Assembly (NCBI RefSeq): GCF_001544495.1
Contig: NZ_FCNZ02000013.1
Span: forward strand, 124,001-188,000
DNA: 64,000 nucleotides
Direction: 5' to 3'
Source of the DNA: Caballeronia telluris
GTDB lineage: Bacteria; Pseudomonadota; Gammaproteobacteria; Burkholderiales; Burkholderiaceae
The notes under the pieces are model-generated. The model ran no database searches. It worked only from the letters and a program-made list of their open reading frames with translations, and was not told the DNA's origin. Positions 44,547-53,741 of this stretch are shown here, one piece after another. The first letter of the stretch is position 1. Each line of letters starts with the position of its first letter. Position numbers and translations under genes: made by a program.

Positions 44547-45059
44547 TCAAGCGGCGGCGCTCGCCGCCCGCTTCAGCATCTCCACTTGCGCGCGCCAGCG
44601 CGTCATCACGGCCTCGCCGTCGTCCAGTTCGAAAACGATCCCGCTCGTCAGCCGCGCATAGCCGACGCGCTGCCACTCGCCTGTTTCGATGGTCGCGACG
44701 AAGCATGCGAGCGATGCGTCATCGAGCGGCACCGGACGCGCTTCCAGTTGAACCTGATAGAACGCTGCGTCGAAGACGAATGTAAGGGTCGCGCGGCGCG
44801 TCGATGCGATTGCCTGCGCCGCGCGCGACTTCGGCCAGAGCGCGAAGCTGAGCGTGCGCGTGTCGGGCGCGAACAGTTCGCCGAGGCTCAGGAGCGACGT
44901 GCGCACGCGCCCTGCTTCATCGACTGCGAGCAGCGACGCCGTAAATCCGCCCTTGGTCTCGATCGACGTGCCGTCGAAGAGCGAACGCAACTCGGGCGGC
45001 CATTCGTCGAACGCGCTCTGCTCGATGGGCCGCGAGCTGGCGGAATCGGAGTGGGTCAT
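44547..45059 (-). CDS. Possible FMN-binding split-barrel (PNPOx-like) protein
   Basis: 170 residues. An N-terminal region (PPELRSLFDGTSIETKGGFTASLLAVDEAGRVRTSLLSLGEL) followed by LSFALWPKSRAAQAIASTRRATLTFVFD resembles pyridoxamine-phosphate-oxidase-like barrels, where such strands bind FMN. I am not certain of the family. The start with MTHSDSASSR was chosen over a longer frame through the terminator at 45082-45114. Substrate and role are unknown. Confidence 0.65.
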   Translation of the reverse strand: MTHSDSASSRPIEQSAFDEWPPELRSLFDGTSIETKGGFTASLLAVDEAGRVRTSLLSLGELFAPDTRTLSFALWPKSRAAQAIASTRRATLTFVFDAAFYQVQLEARPVPLDDASLACFVATIETGEWQRVGYARLTSGIVFELDDGEAVMTRWRAQVEMLKRAASAAA

Positions 45060-45081
45060 GGACGTTGTCTTCCGATGGTTG

Positions 45082-45114
45082 AAAAAAACGAAAGGCCCGC
45101 GGCAGCGGGCCTTT
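45082..45114 (-). terminator. Intrinsic terminator after the ferritin-like gene
   Basis: AAAGGCCCGC (45091-45100) and GCGGGCCTTT (45105-45114) form a perfect 10-base stem. On the minus strand it is followed by a run of seven Ts (45082-45088). It ends the ferritin-like gene 40 bases after its stop. Confidence 0.88.
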
Positions 45115-45153
45115 GCATTCGGCGACAAGCCGGCCGGCGCGGATGCGTCAAGC

Positions 45154-45981
45154 CTAGCGGAAGAACACGTGCTGGGTGATCTTCGCAAGCGGATAAAGCA
45201 GGCCCGGCTGGATGCGCGCGGGCAGGTCGAGCGGCTTCAGCAGCATCTTCACACACATGTCGGCCGACAAATTCCGTCGCACGAGCTTGTTCACATGCGA
45301 CGACAGTTCGCGGTTGTACGCCGAATCGCGCACACGCTCCGGATAGCGGATCGCGAACACATGTCGCAGCGCGATTTCCGAATCTTCGTTCTTGAGTTCC
45401 AGCACGCGGCGCATCAGCGCGCCCAGCACGGCCATGCGCCCGTTGCCTTCAATCTTGTTGTACTTCTTGAAAAAGCGGAAAAAGTGCTTGTAATGGCGGA
45501 CTTCGTCGGTACGGATGTTGTCGGTGATCTGCTTGAGCACCGGTTCGTCGGAACATTCGTTGATCGCACGATAGAGCGTCGCCGTGCCCGTCTCGACGAC
45601 GCAGCGCGCCACCATCTCGAGCGCCCGCTTCTTTTCGAAATCCTCCATCGAACAGGTGAGCGAGTACTCCGCAAAAAAATTCTTGAATGCCGTGTCCCAG
45701 TCGAATTCGGGCCACACGTGATGAATGTAGGTCTTGAGCGCGCGCCCATGCTGCATCTCCTCGGGCTCCCACTCGTTATTGAGCCACGCGGAGATCTCCG
45801 GATCGTCGTTGAAATACTTGCTCAGGTTGCTCGTGTATAGATCCGTGCCGCTTTCGATGAACGAGCAGGCACACAGCAACAGCAGCAGATGCTCGTTCGA
45901 CACCGCCTTGTGCCGGTCGATACGGCTCAAGTCGATGTCCTCGATTCGCCATGGCATTACATAAGTATGGTCAGTGTGCAT
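45154..45981 (-). CDS. Ferritin-like (di-iron) domain protein
   Basis: 275 residues. Helices carry the di-iron pattern with carboxylates in LLCACSFIESGTDLY, EWEPEEMQHGRAL (E-X2-H type), ARCVVETGTATLY and IRTDEVRHYKHFFRFF (E-X2-H type). This resembles the acyl-ACP-desaturase or ribonucleotide-reductase-like side of the ferritin superfamily. The reaction is not known. The start MHTDHTYVMP has a GGGAGCGCGCTAC ribosome binding site; a longer frame upstream would run through the leader hairpins. It is monocistronic, between a terminator and its own promoter. Confidence 0.82.
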   Translation of the reverse strand: MHTDHTYVMPWRIEDIDLSRIDRHKAVSNEHLLLLLCACSFIESGTDLYTSNLSKYFNDDPEISAWLNNEWEPEEMQHGRALKTYIHHVWPEFDWDTAFKNFFAEYSLTCSMEDFEKKRALEMVARCVVETGTATLYRAINECSDEPVLKQITDNIRTDEVRHYKHFFRFFKKYNKIEGNGRMAVLGALMRRVLELKNEDSEIALRHVFAIRYPERVRDSAYNRELSSHVNKLVRRNLSADMCVKMLLKPLDLPARIQPGLLYPLAKITQHVFFR

Positions 45982-46012
45982 GTAGCGCGCTCCCAAGCTG
46001 TACTGAACACGT

Positions 46013-46161
46013 CTCCGGTCATGAAGCCGGAGGTTCAGGTAAGCCGCGAACGGTTCGGTCGCAGCGTCTTCGAAATGCTTCATCGGCCGGTAAGTCGGCC
46101 GATGAGCAGGCAATTGACGGCGTTACTTTTCCATCTTAGCCGTCCTGCAACGAACTTGCAG
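46013..46161 (-). promoter_or_regulatory. Promoter and structured leader of the ferritin-like gene
   Basis: On the minus strand a sigma70-like promoter CTGCAA (46156-46161), 17 bases, TAAGAT (46133-46138) would start a leader of about 145 bases. The leader holds two perfect hairpins: CATCGGCCG/CGGCCGATG (46081-46089 with 46096-46104) and CTCCGG/CCGGAG (46013-46018 with 46027-46032). I cannot match it to a known riboswitch. The rest of the 395-base gap (46162-46376) shows nothing. Confidence 0.45.
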
Positions 46162-46376
46162 ACTACTCACAGACTCGCGAAATGCAGGCACAGTTCCTAA
46201 TGCCGGCGCTCTGATGAGCACGATTCATTCCCCAGCCACGTTTTTTAGACAAATACGGCCGAACTGAAACAGCATTCTGTAAAGGTCGAAAGCGGTCCGT
46301 AGACCGCCCCTTATGAGCACCGCAGGAATTGTCCGACTAGTGACCGGGCGCAGCTTGTCGCCGGTCAAATCGATGA

Positions 46377-48014
46377 TCAGAATCCGGCAGCAAGCCCGTC
46401 GCGCCGGCTGTCGCTTGCCGCGACATAACCGCGCTCCGGATCGTTGCGGTCGAGCTTCCAGATGTATTGCCCCGAGCCGAAGTCCATGTAGGGATCGTCG
46501 ACCGACTTAATCGTGTGGCCGAGCCCTTCGAGCGCACGCGCCGTTTCGGCGGAGAGCGTCGACTCGATGTCGATGGTGAAGTCGTGATTCACCTTCCAGC
46601 GCGGCGCATCGCAGGCGGCCTGCGGCTGCTGGCCGTAGTCGAGCATCCGCACGATCGACTGCAAATGGCCCTGCGGCTGCATGTCCCCGCCCATGACGCC
46701 GAAGCTCATCACTGCCTCGTGTTTGCCGTCGACCTCCTGCGTGAGAAACGCGGGGATGATCGTGTGGAACGGCCGCTTGCCGCCTTCGACGACGTTCGCC
46801 GATTTCGGATCCATCGAGAATCCGCAGCCGCGATTCTGCAGCGCGATGCCCGTGTCCGGTACGACCACGCCCGAGCCGAAGCCCATGTAATTGGACTGGA
46901 TGAAGCTCACCATCATGCCGCGCTCGTCCGCGACCGACATGTAGATCGTGCCGCCCGCCTTGGGCATGCCGAAGTTGAATTGCGTGGCCTTCTTCGGATC
47001 GATCAGCTTCGCGCGTTCGGTCAGATAGGCGTCGTCGAGCATCTGCTCGGGCGTCACTTCCATCGAGCGCGGATCGGCGACATAGCGATACACGTCGGCA
47101 AATGCGAGCTTCATCGCCTCGATCTGCAGATGCTGCGACTCGATGCGATCGACGGTGAGCGCGTTGACGTCGAACTTGTCGAGGATGCCGAGCGCGATCA
47201 GCGCGGCGATGCCCTGTCCGTTCGGCGGGATCTCGTGCACGGTGTGGCCGCGATAGTCCTTGCTGATCGGCTCGACCCAGTCGGCCTGGTAGTTGCGCAG
47301 ATCCGTGGCCGTCAGCGCGGCGCCGCCTTCCTTCGCATACGCCGCGATGCGCTCGGCGATCTCGCCTTCATAGAACGCGCGCGGGCCTTGCTCTGCCAGC
47401 TTGCGCAGTGTCTTCGCGTGGCCCGGAAAGCGGACCAGTTCACTGATGTCGGGTGCGCGGCCGCGCGGCATGAAAACGTCGGCGAAACCCGGCTGGTCCT
47501 TCAGTTCCGGCACCGCCGCCGCCCATTTGTACGCCACGATGCTCGCCACGGCGTGCCCGCGCTCGGCAATCTCGATGGCCGGTTCCATCAGGTCGCCGAA
47601 AGGCAGCGAGCCGAATTTCGCGTGCAGCGCTTCCCAGCCCGCGATCACGCCGGGCACGGTGACCGTGTCCCAGCCGCGCTTTGGCTGCTTCGCGAGGCCG
47701 TTCTCCTCACCGTACTTGCGTTTGAAGTAGTCGACGTTCCACGCCGCCGGCGACACGCCCGATGCATTCAAACCGTGCAGCTTCGCGCCGTCCCAGACGA
47801 GTGCGAACGCATCGCCGCCCAAACCGCACGATACCGGCTCGACGACGGTGATCGCGGCCGCGGCGGCGATTGCGGCATCGACGGCATTGCCGCCCTTCCA
47901 CAACATGCGCAGACCGACTTGCGCAGCGAGCGGATGCGAAGTGGAAACGATGTTGCGGGCGAAGACGGGCAGACGCGGCGTCGGATACGGGTTTTGCCAG
48001 TTGAAGCGGGTCAT
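46377..48014 (-). CDS. Gamma-glutamyltransferase family protein
   Basis: 545 residues, N-terminal nucleophile hydrolase. The large-subunit part begins ARNIVSTSHPLAAQVGLRMLWKGGNAVDAAIA. The self-cleavage and nucleophile Thr is expected in KAGGTIYMSVADERGMMVSFIQS, with GVMGGDMQPQGHLQ near the end as the second glycine-rich loop. Classic GGT hydrolyses or transfers the gamma-glutamyl group of glutathione in the periplasm. Here there is no signal peptide, so the enzyme is probably cytosolic, as for the GGT-like acylase/YwrD branch. The exact substrate cannot be assigned. It is divergent from glpR. Confidence 0.88.
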   Translation of the reverse strand: MTRFNWQNPYPTPRLPVFARNIVSTSHPLAAQVGLRMLWKGGNAVDAAIAAAAAITVVEPVSCGLGGDAFALVWDGAKLHGLNASGVSPAAWNVDYFKRKYGEENGLAKQPKRGWDTVTVPGVIAGWEALHAKFGSLPFGDLMEPAIEIAERGHAVASIVAYKWAAAVPELKDQPGFADVFMPRGRAPDISELVRFPGHAKTLRKLAEQGPRAFYEGEIAERIAAYAKEGGAALTATDLRNYQADWVEPISKDYRGHTVHEIPPNGQGIAALIALGILDKFDVNALTVDRIESQHLQIEAMKLAFADVYRYVADPRSMEVTPEQMLDDAYLTERAKLIDPKKATQFNFGMPKAGGTIYMSVADERGMMVSFIQSNYMGFGSGVVVPDTGIALQNRGCGFSMDPKSANVVEGGKRPFHTIIPAFLTQEVDGKHEAVMSFGVMGGDMQPQGHLQSIVRMLDYGQQPQAACDAPRWKVNHDFTIDIESTLSAETARALEGLGHTIKSVDDPYMDFGSGQYIWKLDRNDPERGYVAASDSRRDGLAAGF

Positions 48015-48194
48015 GGGATTCCAGTTCGGGTGCGGCTGGCGCGCCGGGAGCGCCGGGACGGCCGGCGGCGGCTCGCGTGGTTTTCAAAAACAACGAAACG
48101 CATGAAAGCCGGGCGTTCCATCGCGAACGCTTGCGAAAAACAACATCAAATTAATGAAGCCCTCACATCAGTCTACCTCGCCGCATAGGTCTGT

Positions 48195-48210
48195 CGTTCG
48201 TTCGAACATT
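48195..48210. promoter_or_regulatory. GlpR-like half-site upstream of glpR
   Basis: The segment ends in CGAACATT (48203-48210) after TCGTT, similar to the TGTTCG/CGAACA arms of known GlpR operators, 60 bases before glpR. A TACAAT (48218-48223) lies just downstream and could be the -10. Suggestive of autoregulation only. Confidence 0.35.
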
Positions 48211-48267
48211 TCCAACTTACAATAGGGCTAACAAAACGATGCGCGCCGCTCGCAAAAGAACATCGCC

Positions 48268-49047
48268 ATGACACGAGACCCCCGCCTCACCTTGAACGCA
48301 CGACAGCAGGAACTGCTCGACTGGGTGCAACGCGACGGCTTCGTGACCGTCGACGATCTCGCCGCGCATTTCGAGGTGACGCCGCAAACCATCCGGCGCG
48401 ACGTCAACTGGCTCTCCGACATGAACCTGCTGCGCCGCTACCACGGCGGCGCGAGCCTGCCGACCAGTTCGGAGAACGTCTCGTACACCGCGCGCCAGCG
48501 CATGTTCCACGACGAAAAGCGACGCATCGCGGCGCTCGTCGCCACGCATATTCCCGACCAGGCCTCGCTTTTCATCAACCTCGGCACCACCACCGAAGAA
48601 GTCGCGCGGGCGCTGAACCGGCACCGCGGGCTGCGCGTCATCACGAACAACCTGAACGTGGCAAGCATGATGGGCGGCTATCCCGATTGCGAAGTGCTCG
48701 TCACTGGCGGCATCGTGCGGCCGTGGGACAAGGGCATTGTCGGCGAACTGGCGATTGATTTCATTCGTCAATTCAAGGTCGACTTCGCGATCATCGGCAC
48801 CTCGAGCATCGAGGAAGACGGCACGCTGCGCGACTTCGACACGCGCGAAGTGCGCGTCGCCGAGGCGATCATCCAGCACGCGCGCACCGTCTTTCTGGCG
48901 GCCGATCACTCAAAATTCGGCCGTCCAGCGCTCGTGCGGCTCGGCCATCTGAACCAGATCCACGCGCTCTTCACCGACGCACCGACGCCGCCCGAAATGG
49001 CCGATGCACTCGCGGCCGCCAGCACGCAGGTCTACATCGCCGATTAG
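48268..49047 (+). CDS. glpR: DeoR-family repressor of the glycerol-3-phosphate genes
   Basis: 259 residues. An N-terminal DeoR helix-turn-helix (RQQELLDWVQRDGFVTVDDLAAHFEVTPQTIRRDVNWL) precedes a sugar-phosphate-binding domain (FINLGTTTEEVARAL, ITNNLNVASMM, VTGGIVRPWDKGIVGELA, ADHSKFGRPALV). It matches GlpR, which represses glp genes and releases DNA on binding glycerol-3-phosphate. glpD and glpK lie 1.2 kb downstream, with operator-like sequences before glpD. The start has a weak ribosome binding site but the family length fits. Confidence 0.93.
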   Translation: MTRDPRLTLNARQQELLDWVQRDGFVTVDDLAAHFEVTPQTIRRDVNWLSDMNLLRRYHGGASLPTSSENVSYTARQRMFHDEKRRIAALVATHIPDQASLFINLGTTTEEVARALNRHRGLRVITNNLNVASMMGGYPDCEVLVTGGIVRPWDKGIVGELAIDFIRQFKVDFAIIGTSSIEEDGTLRDFDTREVRVAEAIIQHARTVFLAADHSKFGRPALVRLGHLNQIHALFTDAPTPPEMADALAAASTQVYIAD

Positions 49048-49174
49048 CCCCGCCCGGAAGCCGCGTTGCTGTGTGCAGTGCGGCGCGAAGTTCAAGTGAA
49101 TTCTCCGAACTCGCTTCTTCGACGGACCGCTTTCGCGTCCAAGAAAAGTCAAACCCAATATTTTCCGCAACCGT

Positions 49175-49204
49175 TTGGCACTCGTCAGACACTTTCCCTA
49201 CAAT
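49175..49204 (+). promoter_or_regulatory. Probable promoter in the glpR-49354 gap
   Basis: TTGGCA (49175-49180), an 18-base spacer and TACAAT (49199-49204). It is 150 bases before the 65-residue gene. The remainder of this 306-base gap shows no other feature. Confidence 0.45.
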
Positions 49205-49353
49205 CCAGATTCCCGGCACCCGCAGCCTCAAAAAAGCCTGAAGAACACTGCGTCTGCCCGGCTATTGCAGTTCCCCCACGCAACGTTGCGAGCCTTGAGC
49301 GCCGGCCTTAGCCGGTCACTTATGTGCCGTTCTGTCGTCATGGAGAACACGAG

Positions 49354-49551
49354 ATGCTGAGTCCGCACGAATTTGCCACGCTGCTGCTAGTTCAGGAAGC
49401 TCCGAATCAAGTCGAAATGGCGCGCGAAGAACTCGACGCCCTGCTCGAACGTCAACTCGTCCAGCTCGAAAACCTCGCGTCCGGACGACAACAATGGCGC
49501 CTCACGGCCTCAGGCGACTCGACGATGAAGGCGTTCAAGCGGTTCTCATAG
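49354..49551 (+). CDS. Small conserved-looking protein, unknown
   Basis: 65 residues from MLSPHEFATLLLVQEAPNQV. It looks helical with a wing-like end (VQLENLASGRQQWRLTASGDSTMKAF), reminiscent of a small winged helix-turn-helix, but I do not recognise a family. A GGAGAACACGAG ribosome binding site and an upstream sigma70-like promoter support it as a real gene. It lies between glpR and a convergent lipoprotein gene. Confidence 0.65.
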   Translation: MLSPHEFATLLLVQEAPNQVEMAREELDALLERQLVQLENLASGRQQWRLTASGDSTMKAFKRFS

Positions 49552-49625
49552 CGCGCTTCTGCTTTGCTTTTTCCCTGTTGAAAGCTCGCGCCCGGCTTCG
49601 CCGCCGCGCGCGGGTTCATTCCCGA

Positions 49626-50006
49626 TCATCCTGCCCGCAACGTCGGATCGACGGCTGCACGCCAGCTCAATGCCTGCGCGCGCTGGTCGAGGAAAAAGCT
49701 CGCCCATGCATTCTGTGCCTGCGGGCCAGGGTTGGCCGCATAGGCGGCGTGCCGCTCCGCGATCGCGCCCTGGAACGCGCAGAAGCGCTCCTTCGAAAGC
49801 CCGTTGCGCCTGAACGCGACGTAGGCGTCGAAGAACGCCGAATAGACGTCCTGCGCGTCGGGACCGTAGTCCGCCGACGCGCTTCCACAGATCTCCTGCA
49901 ACGCACTGAACGACGGCGCGCCCGGCGTGCCGCTCAGGCTCGGCGTGCCCACGCAACCCGCGAGCAATAGCGCGCCCGCCGCGCCCACGCAAAACAGCTT
50001 TCGCAT
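49626..50006 (-). CDS. Small putative lipoprotein
   Basis: 126 residues. The signal peptide ends in the lipobox LLAGC (Cys at about residue 18), so the mature protein is probably lipid-anchored. The residue after Cys is Val, not Asp, which favours outer-membrane sorting. The rest (SALQEICGSASADYGPDAQDVYSAFFDAYVAFRR...) is helical with two further cysteines. No family is recognised. The ribosome binding site AAAGGTGGATGCG supports the start. Confidence 0.75.
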   Translation of the reverse strand: MRKLFCVGAAGALLLAGCVGTPSLSGTPGAPSFSALQEICGSASADYGPDAQDVYSAFFDAYVAFRRNGLSKERFCAFQGAIAERHAAYAANPGPQAQNAWASFFLDQRAQALSWRAAVDPTLRAG

Positions 50007-50156
50007 CGCATCCACCTTTTGGTTTTCCCTCGACGCCCAAGTATCGGCCGGAGCGCGTATTCGCGCCACTCGGCCAGATGGCGTACGCACAAATGACGAA
50101 GCGTTCCGGCATCGGCGAAAACACCTAGCCCATTCGGCCGACTTTACTTTTTCGTT

Positions 50157-50187
50157 TATGTTCGTTAGATTTCGAATTCGAACATTA
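50157..50187. promoter_or_regulatory. Probable GlpR operator upstream of glpD
   Basis: TATGTTCGTTA (50157-50167) and TTCGAACATTA (50177-50187) give opposed TGTTCG and CGAACA arms, as in the known GlpR consensus but with wider spacing. It lies 44 bases before glpD. glpR is 1.1 kb upstream. Confidence 0.6.
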
Positions 50188-50230
50188 CAGGTTCGTCAGA
50201 TTTTCCTTTGGCGGACGGGAGAGGACCAAC

Positions 50231-51787
50231 GTGGCGCAGCGCGGACAGTACGACTTGCTCGTGGTGGGAGGCGGCATCAACGGTGCGGGCATCGCGCGCG
50301 ACGCGGCCGGCCGCGGCCTGTCCGTGCTGCTGTGCGAAAAGGACGACCTCGCTTCGCACACGTCGTCGTCGAGCACGAAGCTCATTCACGGCGGGCTGCG
50401 TTATCTGGAATACGGCGAGTTCAAGCTCGTGCGCAAGGCGTTGCAGGAGCGCGAGGTGTTGCTGCACGCCGCGCCGCACATCATGTGGCCGCTGCGCTTC
50501 GTCATGCCGCACATGCCGAACCTGCGCCCCGCCTGGATGATCCGCGCGGGCCTTTTTCTCTACGATCACCTCGCGCGGCGCGAATTGCTGCCCGGTTCGC
50601 GGGGCATCGACATGCGCCGGCATCCGGCAGGCGAGCCGCTCGTCGATTCGATCCGGCGCGGCTTCGTCTACTCCGACGGCTGGGTCGACGACGCACGCCT
50701 CGTTGCGCTCAACGCGCTCGACGCGCACGAGCGCGGCGCGACCGTCCTGACGCGCACGCGGCTCGTCGGCGCCGAGCGCTCGGAGGGCGAATGGCACGCG
50801 ACGCTCGAAGGGCCGGCCGGCGAGCGCATCGACGTGCACGCCCGCGCCATCGCCAACGCGGCGGGTCCGTGGGTCGGCGACCTGCTCAAGGGCGCGCTCG
50901 GCAACACGAGAACACGGCACAGCGTGCGGCTCGTGAAAGGCAGCCACATCGTGACGAAGCGTCTGTTCTCGCACGACCACGCGTACATCTTCCAGAACCC
51001 CGACAAGCGGATCATCTTCGCGATTCCGTATGAGGCCGACTACACGCTGATCGGCACGACCGATATCGAATACGGCGGCGACGCATCGAAGGTCGAAATC
51101 GGCGCCGACGAAATCCGCTATCTCTGCGATTCGATCAACCGCTATTTCAAGCATCACATCTCGCCGGAAGACGTCTGCTGGAGCTACTCCGGCGTGCGGC
51201 CGCTCCTCGAAGACGAGACAGCGGAGAACGCATCGGCGGTCACGCGCGACTATCTGCTGGAACTCGACGCCGGCGGCGCTCCGCTCCTGTCCGTTTTCGG
51301 CGGCAAGATCACGACCTTCCGCAAGCTCGCGGAAGAGGCCGTCGACAAGCTCGCCGACGCGTTGCAGTCACCCGCGCGCACGTGGACCGAAGGCGTGCCG
51401 CTGCCGGGCGGCGATTTCGCGGATGCCGACTTCGAGCGCTTTCTTCGCGAATTCCAACAGCATCATCCGTGGCTTCCTCCCGCGCTCGCGCGCCGCTATG
51501 CGCGCGCGTACGGCACGCGTGCGGCGCGGGTGATCGGCGCGGCGCGCTCCGTCGAAGAACTCGGCGAAGCGTTCGCGCCCGGTCTCTACGAAGCTGAACT
51601 GCGCTACCTGCGCGACAACGAATGGGCGTTGCGCGCCGAGGACGTGCTGTGGCGCCGCTCGAAGCTCGGGTTGCATATCGGCCGCGCGTCGCTCGACGAA
51701 GTGAGCCAGCGCATCGACCGCTGGCTCGCGAGCGCGACCCCGACTGCGCCGTCATTGCGCGCGGCATCGCGGCTACACTCGCCTTGA
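50231..51787 (+). CDS. glpD: Aerobic glycerol-3-phosphate dehydrogenase
   Basis: 518 residues from a GTG with a good ribosome binding site (GGGAGAGGACCAAC). This FAD enzyme of the inner membrane surface oxidises glycerol-3-phosphate to dihydroxyacetone phosphate and feeds electrons to quinone. The FAD motif [24 protein letters not shown], the [16 protein letters not shown] segment and the C-terminal domain ([34 protein letters not shown]) are typical. glpK follows 50 bases on, so glpDK is one unit under GlpR. Confidence 0.97.
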   Translation: MAQRGQYDLLVVGGGINGAGIARDAAGRGLSVLLCEKDDLASHTSSSSTKLIHGGLRYLEYGEFKLVRKALQEREVLLHAAPHIMWPLRFVMPHMPNLRPAWMIRAGLFLYDHLARRELLPGSRGIDMRRHPAGEPLVDSIRRGFVYSDGWVDDARLVALNALDAHERGATVLTRTRLVGAERSEGEWHATLEGPAGERIDVHARAIANAAGPWVGDLLKGALGNTRTRHSVRLVKGSHIVTKRLFSHDHAYIFQNPDKRIIFAIPYEADYTLIGTTDIEYGGDASKVEIGADEIRYLCDSINRYFKHHISPEDVCWSYSGVRPLLEDETAENASAVTRDYLLELDAGGAPLLSVFGGKITTFRKLAEEAVDKLADALQSPARTWTEGVPLPGGDFADADFERFLREFQQHHPWLPPALARRYARAYGTRAARVIGAARSVEELGEAFAPGLYEAELRYLRDNEWALRAEDVLWRRSKLGLHIGRASLDEVSQRIDRWLASATPTAPSLRAASRLHSP

Positions 51788-51837
51788 AGGCATCGAACGA
51801 AGAACAAAGCGTCCTTAAAAAACCAGTGGAGAAGACC

Positions 51838-53334
51838 ATGCAGGATCAGTACGTCCTCGCGCTCGACCAGGGCACGACGAGTTCCCGCGCCATGCTGTTC
51901 GACCGCAACGGCAACGTCGTGTCGATGGCGCAGAAGGAATTCCAGCAGATCTATCCGCAGCCCGGCTGGGTCGAACACGATCCGCAGGAAATCTGGTCGA
52001 CGCAGGCGGGCGTCGCGGCCGAAGCGGTCACGCGCGCGGGGCTGAACGGCACGTCGATTGCCGCGATCGGCATCACGAACCAGCGCGAGACGACCATCGT
52101 CTGGGACCGCGACACCGGCCATCCGATCTACAACGCGATCGTCTGGCAGGACCGGCGCACCGCGGAATTCTGCGACGAGTTGAAAGCGCAGGGACTCGAA
52201 GAAACAGTCCGCGCGAAAACCGGCTTGCCGATCGATTCGTATTTCTCGGCCACCAAGATCCGCTGGATTCTCGATAACGTCGACGGCGCGCGCGAGAAGG
52301 CGCGGCAGGGACGCCTCGCGTTCGGCACCGTCGACAGTTGGCTCGTGTGGAATTTCACGCGGCACGAACTGCACATCACCGACGTCACCAACGCGTCGCG
52401 CACGATGCTGTTCAACATCCACACGCTGCAATGGGACGACGAACTGCTCGACGCGCTCGACATTCCGCGCAGCATGCTGCCCGAGGTGAGAGCGTCGTCG
52501 GAAATCTACGGACCGACCAAAACCACCGTGTTCGCGTCGAAAATCGCGCTCGGCGGGATCGCCGGCGACCAGCACGCCGCCCTCTTCGGCCAGATGTGCA
52601 CGGAACCCGGCATGGTGAAGAACACCTACGGCACCGGCTGCTTCCTGGTTATGAACACCGGCGACAAGCCGATCGAATCGCGCAACAACCTCGTCACGAC
52701 AATCGCCTGGCAGATCGGCGGCCAGATCAACTATGCGCTGGAGGGGAGCATCTTCATCGCGGGCGCGGTGGTGCAGTGGCTGCGCGACGGCCTCGGCCTC
52801 ATCAAGAGCGCGAGCGAAATCGAAACGCTCGCGCGCGGCGTGCCGCATTGCGACGGCGTCTATCTCGTGCCGGCGTTCGCGGGCCTCGGCGCGCCTCACT
52901 GGAACGCGCGGGCGCGCGGCACTTTGTTCGGCGTGACGCGCGGCACGAGCGCGGGCCACATCGCGCGCGCGGCGCTCGATTCGATCGCGTATCAGTCGCT
53001 CGACGTGCTGAAGGCGATGGAAGCGGACTCGGGCGGCGGGATCGCGGAATTGCGCGTCGATGGCGGCGCATGCGCGAACAACCTGCTGATGCAGTTCCAG
53101 GCCGACATTCTCGGCGTCGATGTCGTGCGTCCGCAGGTCGCGGAAACGACCGCGCTCGGCGCGGCCTATCTCGCCGGGCTGGCGGTCGGTTACTGGAAGG
53201 ACGTCGACGAACTGAAGCAGCAGTGGAAGCTCGAACGCCGCTTCACGCCGTCGATGCAAAAAGCGGACGTCGACGCGTGCCTCGCCGGCTGGCAGCGCGC
53301 GATCAACGCGGCGAAGGCGTGGGCGGACGCGTGA
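51838..53334 (+). CDS. glpK: Glycerol kinase
   Basis: 498 residues, FGGY family. It phosphorylates glycerol to glycerol-3-phosphate in the cytosol. The N-terminus [16 protein letters not shown], the [10 protein letters not shown] motif, [29 protein letters not shown] and the second FGGY signature ([17 protein letters not shown]) are present. The start ATG has a GGAGAAGACC ribosome binding site; upstream the frame is open through glpD only as a shadow. No glycerol facilitator gene (glpF) is beside it. Confidence 0.98.
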   Translation: MQDQYVLALDQGTTSSRAMLFDRNGNVVSMAQKEFQQIYPQPGWVEHDPQEIWSTQAGVAAEAVTRAGLNGTSIAAIGITNQRETTIVWDRDTGHPIYNAIVWQDRRTAEFCDELKAQGLEETVRAKTGLPIDSYFSATKIRWILDNVDGAREKARQGRLAFGTVDSWLVWNFTRHELHITDVTNASRTMLFNIHTLQWDDELLDALDIPRSMLPEVRASSEIYGPTKTTVFASKIALGGIAGDQHAALFGQMCTEPGMVKNTYGTGCFLVMNTGDKPIESRNNLVTTIAWQIGGQINYALEGSIFIAGAVVQWLRDGLGLIKSASEIETLARGVPHCDGVYLVPAFAGLGAPHWNARARGTLFGVTRGTSAGHIARAALDSIAYQSLDVLKAMEADSGGGIAELRVDGGACANNLLMQFQADILGVDVVRPQVAETTALGAAYLAGLAVGYWKDVDELKQQWKLERRFTPSMQKADVDACLAGWQRAINAAKAWADA

Positions 53335-53437
53335 TGTCGCTTTCCGGCAGATTCGCGGTCGCGCCGTGCTGCAACTTTCGCCGGTCTGTTGTATCCTGAA
53401 ATCTCCGCTAGTTGCTTAATTAGCGGGAAATCAGTGC

Positions 53438-53594
53438 GTCTTCAGGGCGGGGCGAAATTCCCCACCGGCGGTATGTGCAAGGGCCGAAACGCCTTTCACG
53501 AGCCCGCGAGCGCCCGCCGGCAGGATCGGCGGGGTCAGCAGATCTGGTGCGAAGCCAGAGCCGACGGTCATAGTCCGGATGGAAGAAGATGTGC
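53438..53594 (+). ncRNA. FMN riboswitch (RFN element)
   Basis: The conserved core is visible from end to end: TTCAGGGCGGGGCGAAATTC then CCCACCGGCGGTA near the 5' side, the GCCCGCGAGCG segment, GATCTGGTGCGAAGCCAGAGCCGACGGT (written in the sequence at 53541-53568) and the closing AGTCCGGATGGAAGAAG. It senses flavin mononucleotide and lies about 150 bases before ribB. Downstream CCGGACC/GGTCCGG (53638-53644 with 53668-53674) may belong to the expression platform. No clear T-run terminator is seen, so translational control is possible. The rest of the 407-base gap is leader. Confidence 0.95.
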
Positions 53595-53741
53595 AGATGG
53601 TCATGTCCGTTCCCACGGTGACGGCGCGCGTTGCGTGCCGGACCAGACGGCGTCGTGCAAACGGCGCGGTCCGGGTGTCGTTATGCCTTTCTGCAATGCC
53701 CTGAAACGTTTTTCGCCCATTCCTTAGCGAGAGCGTTTCAC

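Noticed and set aside
49175..49204. sigma54 promoter reading of TTTGGCAC before the 65-residue gene
   Set aside because: The GC element expected 5 bases after TGGCAC is missing, whereas a sigma70 pair with 18-base spacing fits.
53335..53437. Short CGCTA/TAGCG hairpin between glpK and the riboswitch
   Set aside because: Only a 5-base stem with a long loop and no T-run, too weak to call a terminator.
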